64,000 bases of DNA. It comes from Pseudomonas frederiksbergensis (GTDB lineage Bacteria; Pseudomonadota; Gammaproteobacteria; Pseudomonadales; Pseudomonadaceae). The notes below the pieces were generated by a model, which searched no databases, had not been told where the DNA came from, and saw only the letters and a list, made by a program, of their open reading frames with translations. The number at the start of each line of letters is the position of its first letter. Position 1 is the stretch's first letter. The translations under genes were made by a program, and so were the position numbers. Below are positions 1 through 7,136 of this stretch, one piece after another. Location: positions 31,284 to 95,283 of the forward strand of contig NZ_JAAUOE010000021.1 in the NCBI RefSeq assembly GCF_017114915.1, read 5' to 3'.

Positions 1-275
1 AGATCTTCAGCGGATTCGACGAGGATGGCGCGGTCGGCACCCAGAGCCAGCGCGGTGCGCAGTTGCTCTTGAGCGGTGGACGGGCCGATGGAGACGACGA
101 CGATTTCAGTCGCAACGCCTTTCTCTTTCAGACGTACGGCTTCTTCCACTGCGATTTCGCAGAACGGGTTCATCGACATCTTGACGTTAGCGAGGTCGAC
201 GCCGGAATTGTCCGCCTTGACGCGAACCTTGACGTTGTAATCCACAACGCGTTTGACAGCTACAAGAACCTTCAT
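1..275 (-). CDS. etfB: Electron transfer flavoprotein beta subunit, N-terminal part (cut by window edge)
   Basis: The reverse strand from an ATG at 275 reads MKVLVAVKRVVDYNVKVR and continues open to the window edge, giving about 91 residues. This is the classic EtfB N-terminus, followed by the MNPFCEIAVEEAVRLKE stretch typical of the adenine-nucleotide-binding fold. EtfB pairs with EtfA to take electrons from acyl-CoA and other dehydrogenases and pass them to the ETF:quinone oxidoreductase encoded divergently at 822. The gene is truncated only by the window boundary. Start choice rests on the family N-terminus. Identification is secure from sequence and neighbour. Confidence 0.95.
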   Translation of the reverse strand, partial: MKVLVAVKRVVDYNVKVRVKADNSGVDLANVKMSMNPFCEIAVEEAVRLKEKGVATEIVVVSIGPSTAQEQLRTALALGADRAILVESAED

Positions 276-651
276 GGATTCCTCGTTACTCTCCGGTGAA
301 AAGAAAGTCGCCTAGGCGAACCTGGCGGTTGATGCTCATCGGCGCAAGGGCACCTCTAAAAACGCTGGCAGGTGTATCGGGTGAACCTTGCTCACGAGGC
401 TGATGACCATTCGTCAGTGATGACCGACGAGTCATTCATTATCGCGGCGTGTAAACTGCGTGCAGAACCTGCGCGACGCATCACCTTGTACTGCCATCGC
501 CCTGTCTTTAGAGGTGCTCTTGAAACCAACAGTCAGCCTACGGCGAGCGCAAAACCGCCCGTATCTTGACCGGAACACCTATTCCGGTCAATACGGCAAA
601 ATGGCCAGTCATAAGCCGCGTGACTTTGATTTATCTGGCTTTGAGCCAATT

Positions 652-665
652 CAAACAAACGTTTG
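652..665. promoter_or_regulatory. PsrA-like operator at the etfdh promoter
   Basis: CAAAC, four bases, GTTTG, embedded in the perfect 12-base palindrome ACAAACGTTTGT. This fits the published PsrA consensus as I remember it (G/C-AAAC, 2-4 bases, GTTT-G/C). PsrA is the long-chain fatty acid-responsive TetR regulator of beta-oxidation genes in Pseudomonas. The site ends three bases before the predicted -35 box of etfdh, a position suited to repression. No psrA gene is in this window, so binding is inferred. Confidence 0.6.
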
Positions 666-667
666 TA

Positions 668-696
668 TTGGACGCTGGTAGTGGTGTAGATATAAT
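668..696 (+). promoter_or_regulatory. Predicted sigma-70 promoter of etfdh
   Basis: A -35 box TTGGAC at 668-673 and a perfect -10 box TATAAT at 691-696 are separated by exactly 17 bases. They lie about 125 bases upstream of the etfdh start codon and directly abut the PsrA-like palindrome. Predicted from sequence only. Confidence 0.65.
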
Positions 697-821
697 GCGC
701 CACCCAGAGAGAAAGGTGGCTCATCGATTGTCCTCTTCCCCGCATTGAGGGGAATTCATGGATGCGACACCAAACCTCCAATTAGAAAAAAAACTGTTGA
801 GCCTTGAGTAGGAGATAGCCT

Positions 822-2486
822 GTGGAACGCGAATACATGGAATTCGACGTGGTCATCGTCGGTGCCGGCCCCGCTGGCCTGTCCGCCGCCTGCCGTTTGA
901 AGCAGAAGGCCGCCGAAGCCGGTAAGGAAATCAGCGTCTGCGTGGTCGAAAAAGGCTCCGAAGTCGGCGCTCATATCCTGTCCGGTGCCGTGTTCGAACC
1001 ACGGGCCCTGAACGAACTGTTCCCGGACTGGAAAGAACTCGGCGCGCCGCTGAACACCCCAGTCACTCGCGATGACATCTTCGTTCTGAAAAACGCCGAC
1101 AGCGCGCAGAAGATTCCTGACCTCTTTGTGCCCAAGACCATGCACAACGAAGGCAACTACATCATCTCCCTGGGCAATCTGTGTCGCTGGCTGGCCCAGC
1201 AGGCCGAGAACCTGGGCGTGGAAATCTACCCAGGCTTCGCCGCCCAGGAAGCGCTGTTCGACGAGAACGGCGTGGTTCGCGGGATCATCACCGGCGACCT
1301 GGGCGTTGACCGCGAAGGCAATCCGAAAGAAGGCCTGTACACCCCGGGCATGGAACTGCGCGCCAAGTACACGCTGTTCGCCGAAGGTTGCCGCGGCCAC
1401 ATCGGCAAGCAGCTGATCAAGCGTTTCAACCTCGACAGCGAAGCCGACGCCCAGCATTACGGCATCGGCCTGAAAGAAATCTGGGAAATCGACCCGGCCA
1501 AGCACCAGCCTGGCCTGGTGGTCCACACCGCCGGCTGGCCGCTGGACATCATGGGCACCGAGAACACCGGCGGCTCGTTCCTCTATCACCTGGAAAACAA
1601 CCAGGTGGTGGTCGGTCTGATCGTCGATCTTTCCTACAGCAACACCTTCCTGTCGCCGTTCGACGAGTTCCAGCGCCTCAAGCATCACCCGGTGCTCAAG
1701 CAATACCTGGAAGGCGGCAAGCGCGTCAGCTACGGTGCCCGCGCCATCTGCAAAGGCGGCCTGAACTCACTGCCGAAAATGGTCTTCAAGGGCGGCGCGC
1801 TGATCGGTTGCGACCTCGGCACCCTGAACTTCGCCAAGATCAAAGGCAGCCACACCGCGATGAAGTCCGGCATGCTCGCCGCTGACGCCGTGGCCGACGC
1901 GCTGTTCGCCGAGCTGGACGGCACGCAAGAGCTGACCACCTACGTCGATGCCTTCAAGAAGAGCTGGCTCTACGACGAACTGTTCGCCAGCCGCAACTTC
2001 GGCCCGGCGATGCACAAGTTCGGCCCGATCATTGGTGCCGGTTTCAACTGGCTCGACCAGAACATTTTCGGCGGCAAACTGCCGTTCACCCTGCACGACA
2101 CCAAGCCGGATTACGCGTGCCTGAAACTGGCGGCCGACTGCAAGAAGATCGACTACCCGAAACCGGACGGCAAGATCAGTTTCGACAAACTCAGCTCGGT
2201 ATTCATCTCCGGCACCAACCACGAAGAAGAGCAGCCGTGCCACCTGAAGCTGGCCGACGCGAGCATCCCGATCGCCAAGAACCTGCCGCTGTACGATGAG
2301 CCTGCCCAGCGCTACTGCCCGGCCGGCGTGTACGAAGTCGTTACCCAGGAGGACGGCGAGAAACGCTTCCAGATCAACGCCCAGAACTGCGTTCACTGCA
2401 AGACCTGCGACATCAAGGATCCTGCACAGAACATCACCTGGGTGGCGCCGGAAGGCTCCGGCGGCCCGACTTACCCGAATATGTAA
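822..2486 (+). CDS. etfdh: Electron transfer flavoprotein-ubiquinone oxidoreductase
   Basis: A 554-residue membrane-associated flavo-iron-sulfur protein that moves electrons from reduced ETF to ubiquinone, feeding fatty-acid and amino-acid oxidation into the respiratory chain. The N-terminus has the FAD-binding motif VVIVGAGPAGLSAACRL (about residues 10-26). The C-terminal domain carries the cysteines of the 4Fe-4S cluster (CPAGVYEV, then CVHCKTCDIKDP), and ends with the WVAPEGSGGPTY signature. Length matches the family. The GTG at 822 follows an AGGAGA-like site; an in-frame ATG five codons later (837) is an alternative. It faces etfB, its electron donor, and is probably controlled by PsrA. 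Confidence 0.97.
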   Translation: MEREYMEFDVVIVGAGPAGLSAACRLKQKAAEAGKEISVCVVEKGSEVGAHILSGAVFEPRALNELFPDWKELGAPLNTPVTRDDIFVLKNADSAQKIPDLFVPKTMHNEGNYIISLGNLCRWLAQQAENLGVEIYPGFAAQEALFDENGVVRGIITGDLGVDREGNPKEGLYTPGMELRAKYTLFAEGCRGHIGKQLIKRFNLDSEADAQHYGIGLKEIWEIDPAKHQPGLVVHTAGWPLDIMGTENTGGSFLYHLENNQVVVGLIVDLSYSNTFLSPFDEFQRLKHHPVLKQYLEGGKRVSYGARAICKGGLNSLPKMVFKGGALIGCDLGTLNFAKIKGSHTAMKSGMLAADAVADALFAELDGTQELTTYVDAFKKSWLYDELFASRNFGPAMHKFGPIIGAGFNWLDQNIFGGKLPFTLHDTKPDYACLKLAADCKKIDYPKPDGKISFDKLSSVFISGTNHEEEQPCHLKLADASIPIAKNLPLYDEPAQRYCPAGVYEVVTQEDGEKRFQINAQNCVHCKTCDIKDPAQNITWVAPEGSGGPTYPNM

Positions 2487-2504
2487 GTCGAACGCTTGAA
2501 CAAC

Positions 2505-2531
2505 AAGGCTCCCGAAAATGGGGGCCTTTTC
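2505..2531 (+). terminator. Rho-independent terminator after etfdh
   Basis: AAGGCTCCC, a short loop, then GGGGGCCTTTT, about 20 bases after the etfdh stop. The stem is short with one imperfect pair and is followed by a T run. Confidence 0.65.
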
Positions 2532-2550
2532 GTTGCCCGACGCTGAAGCT

Positions 2551-3354
2551 CTAAACCTTCAGGCCCAATTCCGCAGAAAGCCGGGCTGTAACCCCTTTGA
2601 CCAGGGGAATCAGCTCGGCCATTTTTTCCAGCGGCATGTACGGCACGGTGCTGGCGATGCTGATACCGGCGACGATGCGCTTGCTGGCATCGCGGATCGG
2701 CGCCGCCACGCAGCGGATCGACGGTTCGTTGTCTTCCAGGTCGAAGGCGTAACCGCCGGCCACGTACTCGATCATGCGCTGCTGAAACTGTTCCCAGGAT
2801 TGCTCCGGGTGCTGCGGCCAGAACTGATTTTTCCCACCTACTGGCAAGCTGATTTCGTACAGCCGTTGCCATTCTTCCTGCGTGTCGTCGAGCATCAACG
2901 CCTTACCGATCCCGGTCCGCGCCAATGGCATGCGATGACCGACCCGCGAGCGCATTTCCGGACCGTTGCGCCCCGGATTCTTGAGCAGGTACAGCACCTC
3001 GTCGCCCTCACGAATCGCCAGGTGAATGGTATCGCCGGTCAGCGCCGACAATTCATCCAGATACGGCCCGGCCAGCGTCGCCAGCGGCAATTCTTCACGC
3101 GCCTGAAAACCCAGCTCGATCAGTTTCGGCCCCAACAGATAGCCGACTTGCGGCACCACCCGCAGATAACGCTCGTCCACCAGGCAGCTGGCCAGACGAT
3201 GGGTGGTGCTGCGCGTCGTGCCGATCAGCCGGGCGATTTCCTTGAGATCGCGGGCGCCACTGGCCACCGCCTGAACCACACCCAGGCCACGAAGCAGTGT
3301 CTGGGTGCCGGTCGGCGCGGCGTCCTTGGCGATTTTTGGGGCGTCTTCCTGCAT
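2551..3354 (-). CDS. IclR-family transcriptional regulator
   Basis: A 267-residue protein with an N-terminal winged helix (about residues 20-80; LKEIARLIGTTRSTTHRL is the recognition region). The C-terminal IclR effector domain contains the characteristic SRVGHRMPLARTGIGKA segment and the late SIRCVAAPIRDA and VAGISIA blocks. IclR proteins usually control small catabolic operons in response to a sugar acid or aromatic compound. It is converging with etfdh and is not next to an obvious target. The nearest catabolic operon is dgoKAD, beyond the AT-rich island, so it is a candidate regulator of galactonate use; this is inference from position only. Confidence 0.9.
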   Translation of the reverse strand: MQEDAPKIAKDAAPTGTQTLLRGLGVVQAVASGARDLKEIARLIGTTRSTTHRLASCLVDERYLRVVPQVGYLLGPKLIELGFQAREELPLATLAGPYLDELSALTGDTIHLAIREGDEVLYLLKNPGRNGPEMRSRVGHRMPLARTGIGKALMLDDTQEEWQRLYEISLPVGGKNQFWPQHPEQSWEQFQQRMIEYVAGGYAFDLEDNEPSIRCVAAPIRDASKRIVAGISIASTVPYMPLEKMAELIPLVKGVTARLSAELGLKV

Positions 3355-3414
3355 ATCCAGCCTTTAGCGTTGAGCGAGTGAACGGGCGGCATTATGGTCG
3401 CCCGACGGCTGCGA

Positions 3415-3654
3415 CTACAACTTGATACGCTCGACCTTGCCTACCAGCAACACGTAGGAAAGCGCACCCAACAACGCCAGAACCGAGATATTCAAAATAA
3501 TGACAGCAATCATGCCCAAGGCAACCTTGACCAATTTTGGTATCGAGTTAACGCCGCCCATCAATATGATCAGAACAATAATGACGCCTGAGACATCTGA
3601 CTTTTTGCCACTCTTACTTACAATAAAAAACAACCTTGAAAATAGATACGGCAT
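3415..3654 (-). CDS. Small two-helix membrane protein, hypothetical
   Basis: A 79-residue reading frame with two strongly hydrophobic segments (VIIVLIILMG and the VALGMIAVIILNISVLALLG stretch), basic residues between and after them, and a C-terminus KVERIKL. That pattern looks like a real inner-membrane miniprotein rather than a random frame. The ATG at 3654 is preferred; a GTG two codons upstream (3660) is possible. No strong ribosome site is visible. It lies at the IclR-proximal edge of the AT-rich island. I do not recognise the family and assign no function. Confidence 0.4.
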   Translation of the reverse strand: MPYLFSRLFFIVSKSGKKSDVSGVIIVLIILMGGVNSIPKLVKVALGMIAVIILNISVLALLGALSYVLLVGKVERIKL

Positions 3655-3660
3655 AGTCAC

Positions 3661-4113
3661 TTTGGGCGAGACGGCACAAGTACCGACCGTACAGTCTGTA
3701 GCGATTAGTTCGAGCTAAAATCAAACGATTCAGGCTTTCGAAGTGCCGAAAAAATGATGATCCACATAAGAACAAGGCACGAACGTACCAGAATGATCGC
3801 ATTAACTCGTGGGTCAATTTTCAATCAGCGCCGACATGCCATATACCACCAAATCCTGTAGGGTGAGGGGTAGACGACGCTATCTCCCATGGATTAGAGT
3901 ACCGTCGTGTTAGAGAGCATCACTGCCATGGAGGCATTTGTGTATAACTCGTCTTAACTCCCGCAAACACCTTACCCTGTTGTACGCAGGCAGCCTAGCT
4001 GCTAGCACTATCACGCATAACTTAATTGAACCAAGTTTCCTGGTTCGACTATCTAAATATTCGACCGCGAATATAGGCTTTGAAGCGTCACGACCAATGG
4101 ATGGGTCATTAAT
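3661..4113. other. AT-rich non-coding stretch at island edge
   Basis: About 450 bases with stop codons in all frames and no convincing gene. Composition is clearly more AT-rich than the flanks. The promoter of the alaE operon probably lies here or within the dioxygenase remnant, but I see no clear -35/-10 pair. No tRNA, integrase or direct-repeat boundary was found. Confidence 0.5.
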
Positions 4114-4409
4114 ATGCTTGCTGTTGCACTAGAAAATTGCCTTTACCGCGAGTTTGTTTTGCCAACTGAAGCCATCAGTGATGAGTTTAGACTATCTTTT
4201 TCTGCGCTCTCGAAAGACCGCCATATGCGTCTCGGAGACAACTATCGTTCTCGCGCCTTTTCCAAAGGCACCTTGATTGGGAACGAAATTTACTGGGATG
4301 ACAACTCTGATTTTTTCAGAATCAGAATATCAATTAATACATGGGTGGTGTAGAGCATTTTTTTGATCCCCTCTGCCGACCATATCACTCCAATGTAAAC
4401 TCCTGGTAA
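4114..4409 (+). pseudogene. Broken remnant of a 2OG-Fe(II) dioxygenase (PF10014-like)
   Basis: The frame from ATG 4114 reads MLAVALENCLYREF, then a stretch ending SALSKDRHMRLGDNYRSRAF, and stops at TAG 4351. Shifting frame at about 4341-4344 continues it as GGVEHFFDPL up to a TAA at 4407-4409. The order D-x-Y/H-M, YR-x-R, SINT, GGV-x-x-F-x-PL is what I recall from the start of the PF10014 family, which includes free amino-acid hydroxylases. The second half, with the iron-binding His-x-Asp and distal His, is missing. So it looks both frameshifted and truncated. It ends three bases before alaE and may once have belonged to that operon. Family assignment is from memory of the motif order. Confidence 0.5.
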
Positions 4410-4412
4410 ACC

Positions 4413-4874
4413 ATGTTTTCTACAGACAACAACTTACCGATAGAAAAAAACGCCCAGCCCTTAAAAAATTTTTGGGCCGACACCTTCGCACTAAATACGT
4501 TTTGCTACTTAATCTCCATACCGATCGAACTAGGTTTTGCGCAAATGACACTTAGCACACACCTAAGTGCCAGACTCGTAGGGCTTTTCATTATCACCAG
4601 CACTGCTCGTCCCTTCGGTATATGGCGTGACTACGTATTTAGAAAATTCAAGATTTCCGATAGTGACAAAGGCATAAAACCTTACTTTATCGACACCTTG
4701 GCCTATCTCTCGTTCGAGCTACCACTCTATATAATAAACATGAGCATAAGCGGTGCAACCTTAATACAAGCCATCAAGGCTGCCTTGATATTCTGTATTA
4801 TTGCAGGATTTGTTGGCAGACCTTACGGAATATATAGAGCGCTCATCAGAAAAAAATTATTCAACCTGAACTGA
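4413..4874 (+). CDS. alaE: AlaE-family L-alanine exporter
   Basis: A 153-residue membrane protein with four predicted helices. It matches the E. coli AlaE (YgaW) pattern: an N-terminal ADTFALNTFCY segment, ARPFGIWRDYVF after helix 2 (AWPYGMYRDLF in AlaE), DTLAYLSFELPLYI in helix 3 (DILAYVTFQSPVYV), and a basic C-terminus. AlaE exports L-alanine from the cytoplasm. It is the first intact gene of a tight operon: eight bases separate it from the orphan gene, which is eight bases from a cysteine desulfurase, an enzyme that releases L-alanine. Codon use is AT-rich, unlike the flanking genes, suggesting transfer. No strong ribosome site precedes the ATG. Confidence 0.8.
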   Translation: MFSTDNNLPIEKNAQPLKNFWADTFALNTFCYLISIPIELGFAQMTLSTHLSARLVGLFIITSTARPFGIWRDYVFRKFKISDSDKGIKPYFIDTLAYLSFELPLYIINMSISGATLIQAIKAALIFCIIAGFVGRPYGIYRALIRKKLFNLN

Positions 4875-4882
4875 GAACAAAA

Positions 4883-5884
4883 ATGGATATTGACTCAATA
4901 GTTCACAGCATCACATCACAGAACGATCTAAGGGAAAATATTGTAATCGACTGCGGCCACACAACCATATTTTCATCTCACGATGGCTATTCATTTGGTA
5001 TACAAGGAGAGCCTAGCCCAACGGAGATTCTCACATTCAGGCTAGGGGTTGCATTACATGACGCCTTAAAGCGTCATAACAAAAACGTATCCATAAATCT
5101 GTACCTTTCTGACCTTATAGGCATCAAAGGAGGGAACAATGAGCGACGGAAAATCACTCAAGACATCGAACACCTTCAAAGGGCCGCTTATATCCCTGCT
5201 GCCTATCAAAATATACTCGCAGCGAGTGAAATACCTTTAGAAAAGGTAGCCATTCATTTGCAATCCAATGGCAACCATCACTTCAAGAAAATCATGCGTC
5301 GAGCTCGATCTGGAATTGAGCACCTCAAGTCAACCAATCAAAACTACATCGACGAGGTATTCAAAAAAACAAATTCACTATTCCTCTCCACCGAAGATCA
5401 GGGCATGTTCTCGTTGACCACTCCCTACCTGTTCGACACCGACGATGAAGACTCTTACTTTGGAGGATCATGGTGGAAGAACAACGAGAACCAGATCAGG
5501 CAGAGCGACTTGGAAAACTGCCCCTTGGCCCGTTTGAAAAAGAACCCCGTGATCAATCTCTACGAAACAGGAGGGCGAGTTCTTTGCCCCGCGACCTACG
5601 GCGGCTTGCTTTGTCAATTTGACAATTCCGTGGATCATATCGCAATTTACGCAAGAGCAGACGACGAGTTCATTGGAGAGAAAGTGTATCGCGGCGTTAT
5701 ATCAGCCAACGTGCTAATCGAAAACTTTTCCAGAAACTGCGTACAAATCATCATCAACAAAGATGAGCTGATAGAACACACCTTTTTTGAAAAAGGCTTG
5801 ATTGGCCGTTCAAGCATGGACAGCATGAAGTTCACGGATCAGATACAGAACATGCTGCACAACAACAACATGAAGATAATATAA
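4883..5884 (+). CDS. Unknown 333-residue protein between alanine exporter and desulfurase
   Basis: I do not recognise this protein. It is soluble, with no signal peptide or membrane segment. The N-terminal part shows IVIDCGH (residues 20-26), a GEPSPTE segment with E43 and E48, an amphipathic stretch RLGVALHDALKRH, and VAIHLQSNGNHH (H125). The order IDxGH ... E ... xxIH resembles, weakly, the zinc-ligand layout of Amidase_3 (N-acetylmuramoyl-L-alanine amidase) enzymes, which use IDPGHGG, Glu and SIHAN. The C-terminal half (for example NPVINLYETGGRVLCP and a run of short beta-like segments) matches nothing I know. Tight packing with alaE and the desulfurase implies a joint function. The amidase comparison is a low-confidence inference. 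Confidence 0.75.
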   Translation: MDIDSIVHSITSQNDLRENIVIDCGHTTIFSSHDGYSFGIQGEPSPTEILTFRLGVALHDALKRHNKNVSINLYLSDLIGIKGGNNERRKITQDIEHLQRAAYIPAAYQNILAASEIPLEKVAIHLQSNGNHHFKKIMRRARSGIEHLKSTNQNYIDEVFKKTNSLFLSTEDQGMFSLTTPYLFDTDDEDSYFGGSWWKNNENQIRQSDLENCPLARLKKNPVINLYETGGRVLCPATYGGLLCQFDNSVDHIAIYARADDEFIGEKVYRGVISANVLIENFSRNCVQIIINKDELIEHTFFEKGLIGRSSMDSMKFTDQIQNMLHNNNMKII

Positions 5885-5892
5885 GGATATAT

Positions 5893-7053
5893 ATGATCTA
5901 TCTTGACAACGCCGCCTCTGCATTGCCTTTCGAAGAGGCTGTAGTTTTCTCTCCAGAGTTTGGAAACCCTTCAAGCGATCATTCTGTCGGCCATCAAGCC
6001 AACGCGGTGCTTGGAAAAACCAGAGCGCTGTTGAGCATGATGTTCGGAGGGCGGCCAAGCGAATATCATTTTTGCTCAGGCGCCACCGAAGCTGCCAACC
6101 TGATTATTCAAGGAAGGTGCCACTTTCTTAAAATGGCCAACCCGACAAGGAACGAAATAATTGTCAGCGCCATTGAGCACCCTGCCATATTCAATACCGT
6201 TGAACACATGCGGCAGTCCGGCTTTATCGTTCATATTGTTCCAGTTGATCATCGAGGCATTATAGAAGCCTCTTTCATTTACGATATTCTCAATGAAAAC
6301 ACCTCGATGGTATTAGTCATGGGTGTTAACAATGAAACTGGGGCGCGTCAACCCATCGACGAGATCGCCAGAAAAGTAAAAAGCATCGATTCGGAAGTCT
6401 CCTTCATTTGTGACGGCGTACAAACACTGACAAAAGTTGCTTCCCCTGACTTAACGTATATCGATGCCCTTATTGGTTCTGGTCATAAACTGGGAGCGGC
6501 AATGGGGATCGGCTTTTTTTATTTGAATCGTCGCTTCAGACTCTCCCCCTTGCTATTCGGAGGCGAACAGGAGGCTGGCGTCAGGCCTGGCACAGAAAAC
6601 ATCTACGGCATAGAGTCTTTACATAGAGCTCTCGAACATCACCAAAAAAACGCTGACCAGTACCATCAGCACGTTCACGCCTTGAACCTGCTCCTTCAAA
6701 AGACCCTTGAGCAGTCAAATATTCCGTTCTCGATCAATACCCAAGATGGAGAGACTTCGGATTACATACTCTCTATTTGTTTTAACGGTATCGATGCGAG
6801 TAGAGCGATTAAGTTTCTCTCGCAAAGGGGTATTTGCGTCTCGAAAGGCTCAGCTTGTAGCAGTGTGTCTCCTAAGCCTTCCCGGGTATTAAGCGCCATG
6901 AAGCTCACTCACACCCAAATGAGCTCCACCTTACGAGTCTCTTTTAGCCCGCTAAACGTCAAGGAGGACGTTCTCACTTTTTGTGCAGCCATGAGAGAAT
7001 TGCATTCACATAACGTCGAAACCTCAACTCTAGTGCAACAAAACCAGATGTAA
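5893..7053 (+). CDS. NifS/IscS-like cysteine desulfurase (class V aminotransferase)
   Basis: A 386-residue PLP enzyme of the class that converts L-cysteine to L-alanine and an enzyme-bound persulfide. Visible residues: N-terminal IYLDNAAS, H96 in the EHPAIF motif, D174 and Q177 in CDGVQ, the PLP lysine K199 in GSGHKLG, GVRPGTEN with R231, and the mobile-loop cysteine C322 in SKGSACSS. All catalytic residues are therefore present. There is no iscR, iscU, sufE or dnd gene nearby, so it is not the housekeeping Isc enzyme. It follows the orphan gene by eight bases with an AAGGA-type ribosome site. A role in sulfur transfer or in modifying an unusual amino acid is open. Codon use is AT-rich. Confidence 0.88.
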   Translation: MIYLDNAASALPFEEAVVFSPEFGNPSSDHSVGHQANAVLGKTRALLSMMFGGRPSEYHFCSGATEAANLIIQGRCHFLKMANPTRNEIIVSAIEHPAIFNTVEHMRQSGFIVHIVPVDHRGIIEASFIYDILNENTSMVLVMGVNNETGARQPIDEIARKVKSIDSEVSFICDGVQTLTKVASPDLTYIDALIGSGHKLGAAMGIGFFYLNRRFRLSPLLFGGEQEAGVRPGTENIYGIESLHRALEHHQKNADQYHQHVHALNLLLQKTLEQSNIPFSINTQDGETSDYILSICFNGIDASRAIKFLSQRGICVSKGSACSSVSPKPSRVLSAMKLTHTQMSSTLRVSFSPLNVKEDVLTFCAAMRELHSHNVETSTLVQQNQM

Positions 7054-7070
7054 GCTACGTCGCTGGAAAA

Positions 7071-7109
7071 AGCAGTACGATGAACACACTCTGCGCTCAT
7101 CGTACCGCT
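7071..7109. terminator. Inverted repeat between convergent operons
   Basis: AGCAGTACGATG at 7071-7082 pairs with CATCGTACCGCT at 7098-7109 (11 of 12 positions). It lies between the convergent desulfurase and dgoD genes, where a bidirectional transcription stop would be expected. There is no T run, so it is only a possible terminator. Confidence 0.4.
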
Positions 7110-7136
7110 GCCTTGGAAACGATCACCGCGTGAGTA

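Larger units (their letters stand above)
276..821. other. Divergent etfB / etfdh intergenic region
   Basis: This 546-base stretch between divergent genes holds no convincing coding region. It contains the etfdh promoter and a PsrA-like palindrome near 652-696 (listed separately). It also holds an 11-base inverted pair, GCACCTCTAAA at 350-360 and its complement at 507-517. A near-repeated CGTCAGTGATGACCGACGAGT stretch near 410-432 has no assigned role. The etfB promoter should lie in the left half, but I could not pick it out confidently. Confidence 0.6.

Noticed and set aside
3938..4132. A 64-codon plus-strand frame in the AT-rich island
   Set aside because: No ribosome site, no motif, and it runs into the dioxygenase remnant in another frame. 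It may be debris.
5893..7053. DndA of a phosphorothioate DNA-modification system
   Set aside because: The enzyme is of the right family, but no dndB, C, D or E and no restriction genes are present in the island.
3400..7110. An integrated phage or integrative element
   Set aside because: No integrase, tRNA, att-like direct repeat or phage gene was seen; only composition and gene content suggest transfer.
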